In this document: piece after piece, positions 42,434 through 43,012 of the stretch
How positions within the stretch are numbered: position 1 is the first letter of the stretch
How the letters are laid out: each line of letters opens with the position of its first letter
Assembly: GCF_012976305.1 (NCBI RefSeq)
Contig: NZ_JABDSR010000013.1
Coordinates: 1-43,012 of the forward strand
DNA length: 43,012 nucleotides
DNA from: Peptoniphilus faecalis
GTDB taxonomy: Bacteria > Bacillota > Clostridia > Tissierellales > Peptoniphilaceae
Direction: 5' to 3'
Made by a program: the position numbers and the translations under genes
Notes under the pieces: generated by a model
The model's input: the letters and a program-made list of their open reading frames with translations, nothing else
Database searches by the model: none
What the model was told of the DNA's origin: nothing

Positions 42434-43012
42434 TTAGATTATTCTTGTACCTATCTACAAGCTCCCTTATATTATTTTCTATTTCTCTTAAAAAGTCTTC
42501 TTTATCTACTTCTCCAGAGCTAATCTTTGCAAGTTTCATTTCCCATTCAGAAGTTGTTTCTGCTGATTTAAACTTATCCTCTACAATCGATACAAGCCTA
42601 TTGCCTTTTTCTGTTACAAGTAGATTTTTCTTATCTCTTCTTATAAGATCCTTATGGATAAGATTTTCAATAATTCCTGCTCTTGTAGCTGGTGTTCCTA
42701 AGCCTTTTCTCTCCACTTCTACATCTTTATCCAAGGATTCTACTCCTGCACTCTCCATAGCCTTTAAAAGTGTATCTTCATTATAATGACTTGGAGCTTT
42801 GGTGAATTTCTCAGATAGATTTTTAGAAGTTAGCTTAATTTTATCTCCAGTCTTTATATCTGGTAATTCATTTTCCTGTTTTTCTTTTCCATAAGTCTTT
42901 AGATACTTTGTATAACCTTCATCGATTACAGTCTTGCCACTTGCATTGAAGTTAAATTTATCATATTCATATCTGATTTTTCTACTAGATTCCTTTAAGT
43001 TACCCGAACATG
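42426..43012 (-). CDS. topB: DNA topoisomerase III, C-terminal part (runs off the window)
   Basis: The frame is open to the window edge; the ATG at 42758 is internal. Visible are a beta-rich segment (LPDIKTGDKIKLTSKNLSEK), then KAPSHYNEDTLLKAMESAG and GLGTPATRAGIIENLI, signature blocks of type IA topoisomerase III near the end of the toroidal domain, and LLVTEKGNRLVSIVE. The catalytic Tyr lies outside the window. Element-encoded TopB is common in Tn1549/Tn5252-type elements, where it likely resolves DNA during transfer. It leads the backbone operon. Confidence 0.93.
   Translation of the reverse strand, partial: CSGNLKESSRKIRYEYDKFNFNASGKTVIDEGYTKYLKTYGKEKQENELPDIKTGDKIKLTSKNLSEKFTKAPSHYNEDTLLKAMESAGVESLDKDVEVERKGLGTPATRAGIIENLIHKDLIRRDKKNLLVTEKGNRLVSIVEDKFKSAETTSEWEMKLAKISSGEVDKEDFLREIENNIRELVDRYKNNLNE

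Overview
The window is a stretch of mobile DNA from a low-GC Gram-positive bacterium (Bacillota). The coding is AT-rich, Shine-Dalgarno sites are strong and purine-rich (AGGAGG type), TTG starts are common, and the genes are typical of conjugative elements and resistance islands of streptococci, enterococci, Erysipelothrix, Peptoniphilaceae and Clostridia. No chromosomal housekeeping gene is complete, so the host species cannot be fixed. Almost every gene is on the minus strand, so the text below follows transcription from right to left.

Backbone of the large element (43012 down to about 35300, then 21957 down to about 19040): topB (partial), a C5 cytosine methyltransferase, a giant ArdC-like/adenine-methylase/SNF2-helicase gene, an SSB-like protein, a Cro-type regulator and the start of a second C5 methyltransferase. 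The helicase gene is cut in two exactly at helicase motif VI by a second element.

Nested element (about 21955-35301, 13.3 kb): an integrative mobilizable element with a large serine recombinase at its left edge, a small recombinase-associated protein, a phage-type replisome organizer, a DUF3801/PcfB-like protein, a MobA/MobL relaxase, an oriT with a MobQ-like nick region, and a DUF3847-like protein. Its cargo is an ABC exporter under a YtrA-type GntR repressor whose start codon seems lost, and a compact type III-like restriction-modification operon (Cro regulator, Mod, Res, SAP-domain protein).

Resistance region (about 19040 down to 3400): ant(6)-Ia variant, apt-like gene, spw, rumA-like fragment, lsa(E) and lnu(B) with a leader-peptide attenuator; then a nucleotidyltransferase, a methyltransferase, ant(6)-Ia, sat4 and aph(3')-IIIa; then a RibD-C reductase beside a frameshifted WYL regulator. 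Pieces of serine recombinases lie at nearly every seam. A 952-bp block (methyltransferase plus the start of ant(6)) occurs twice, and the right-hand copy is fused in frame to the broken C5 methyltransferase. Predicted phenotype: resistance to kanamycin/neomycin, streptothricin, streptomycin, spectinomycin, lincosamides, pleuromutilins and streptogramin A.

Left end (1-3004): the C-terminus of a relaxase, then an opposing anti-phage operon that looks like Kiwa (kwaA-kwaB) preceded by a McrC/LlaJI-like nuclease remnant and a small Cys-rich protein, then an N-terminal serine recombinase fragment.

The observations I rate highest are: (i) a TnpV-like gene overprinted inside the disordered linker of the SNF2 helicase gene, with its own perfect ribosome binding site; (ii) a shared C-terminal motif, S-I-L/I-x-x-I-x-x-F/Y-K followed by a basic tail usually ending in ER, on four DNA-processing proteins from both elements, which could be a transfer or coupling signal; (iii) integration of the nested element at motif VI of the helicase; (iv) the Kiwa-like operon with extra genes; (v) the chimeric methyltransferase.
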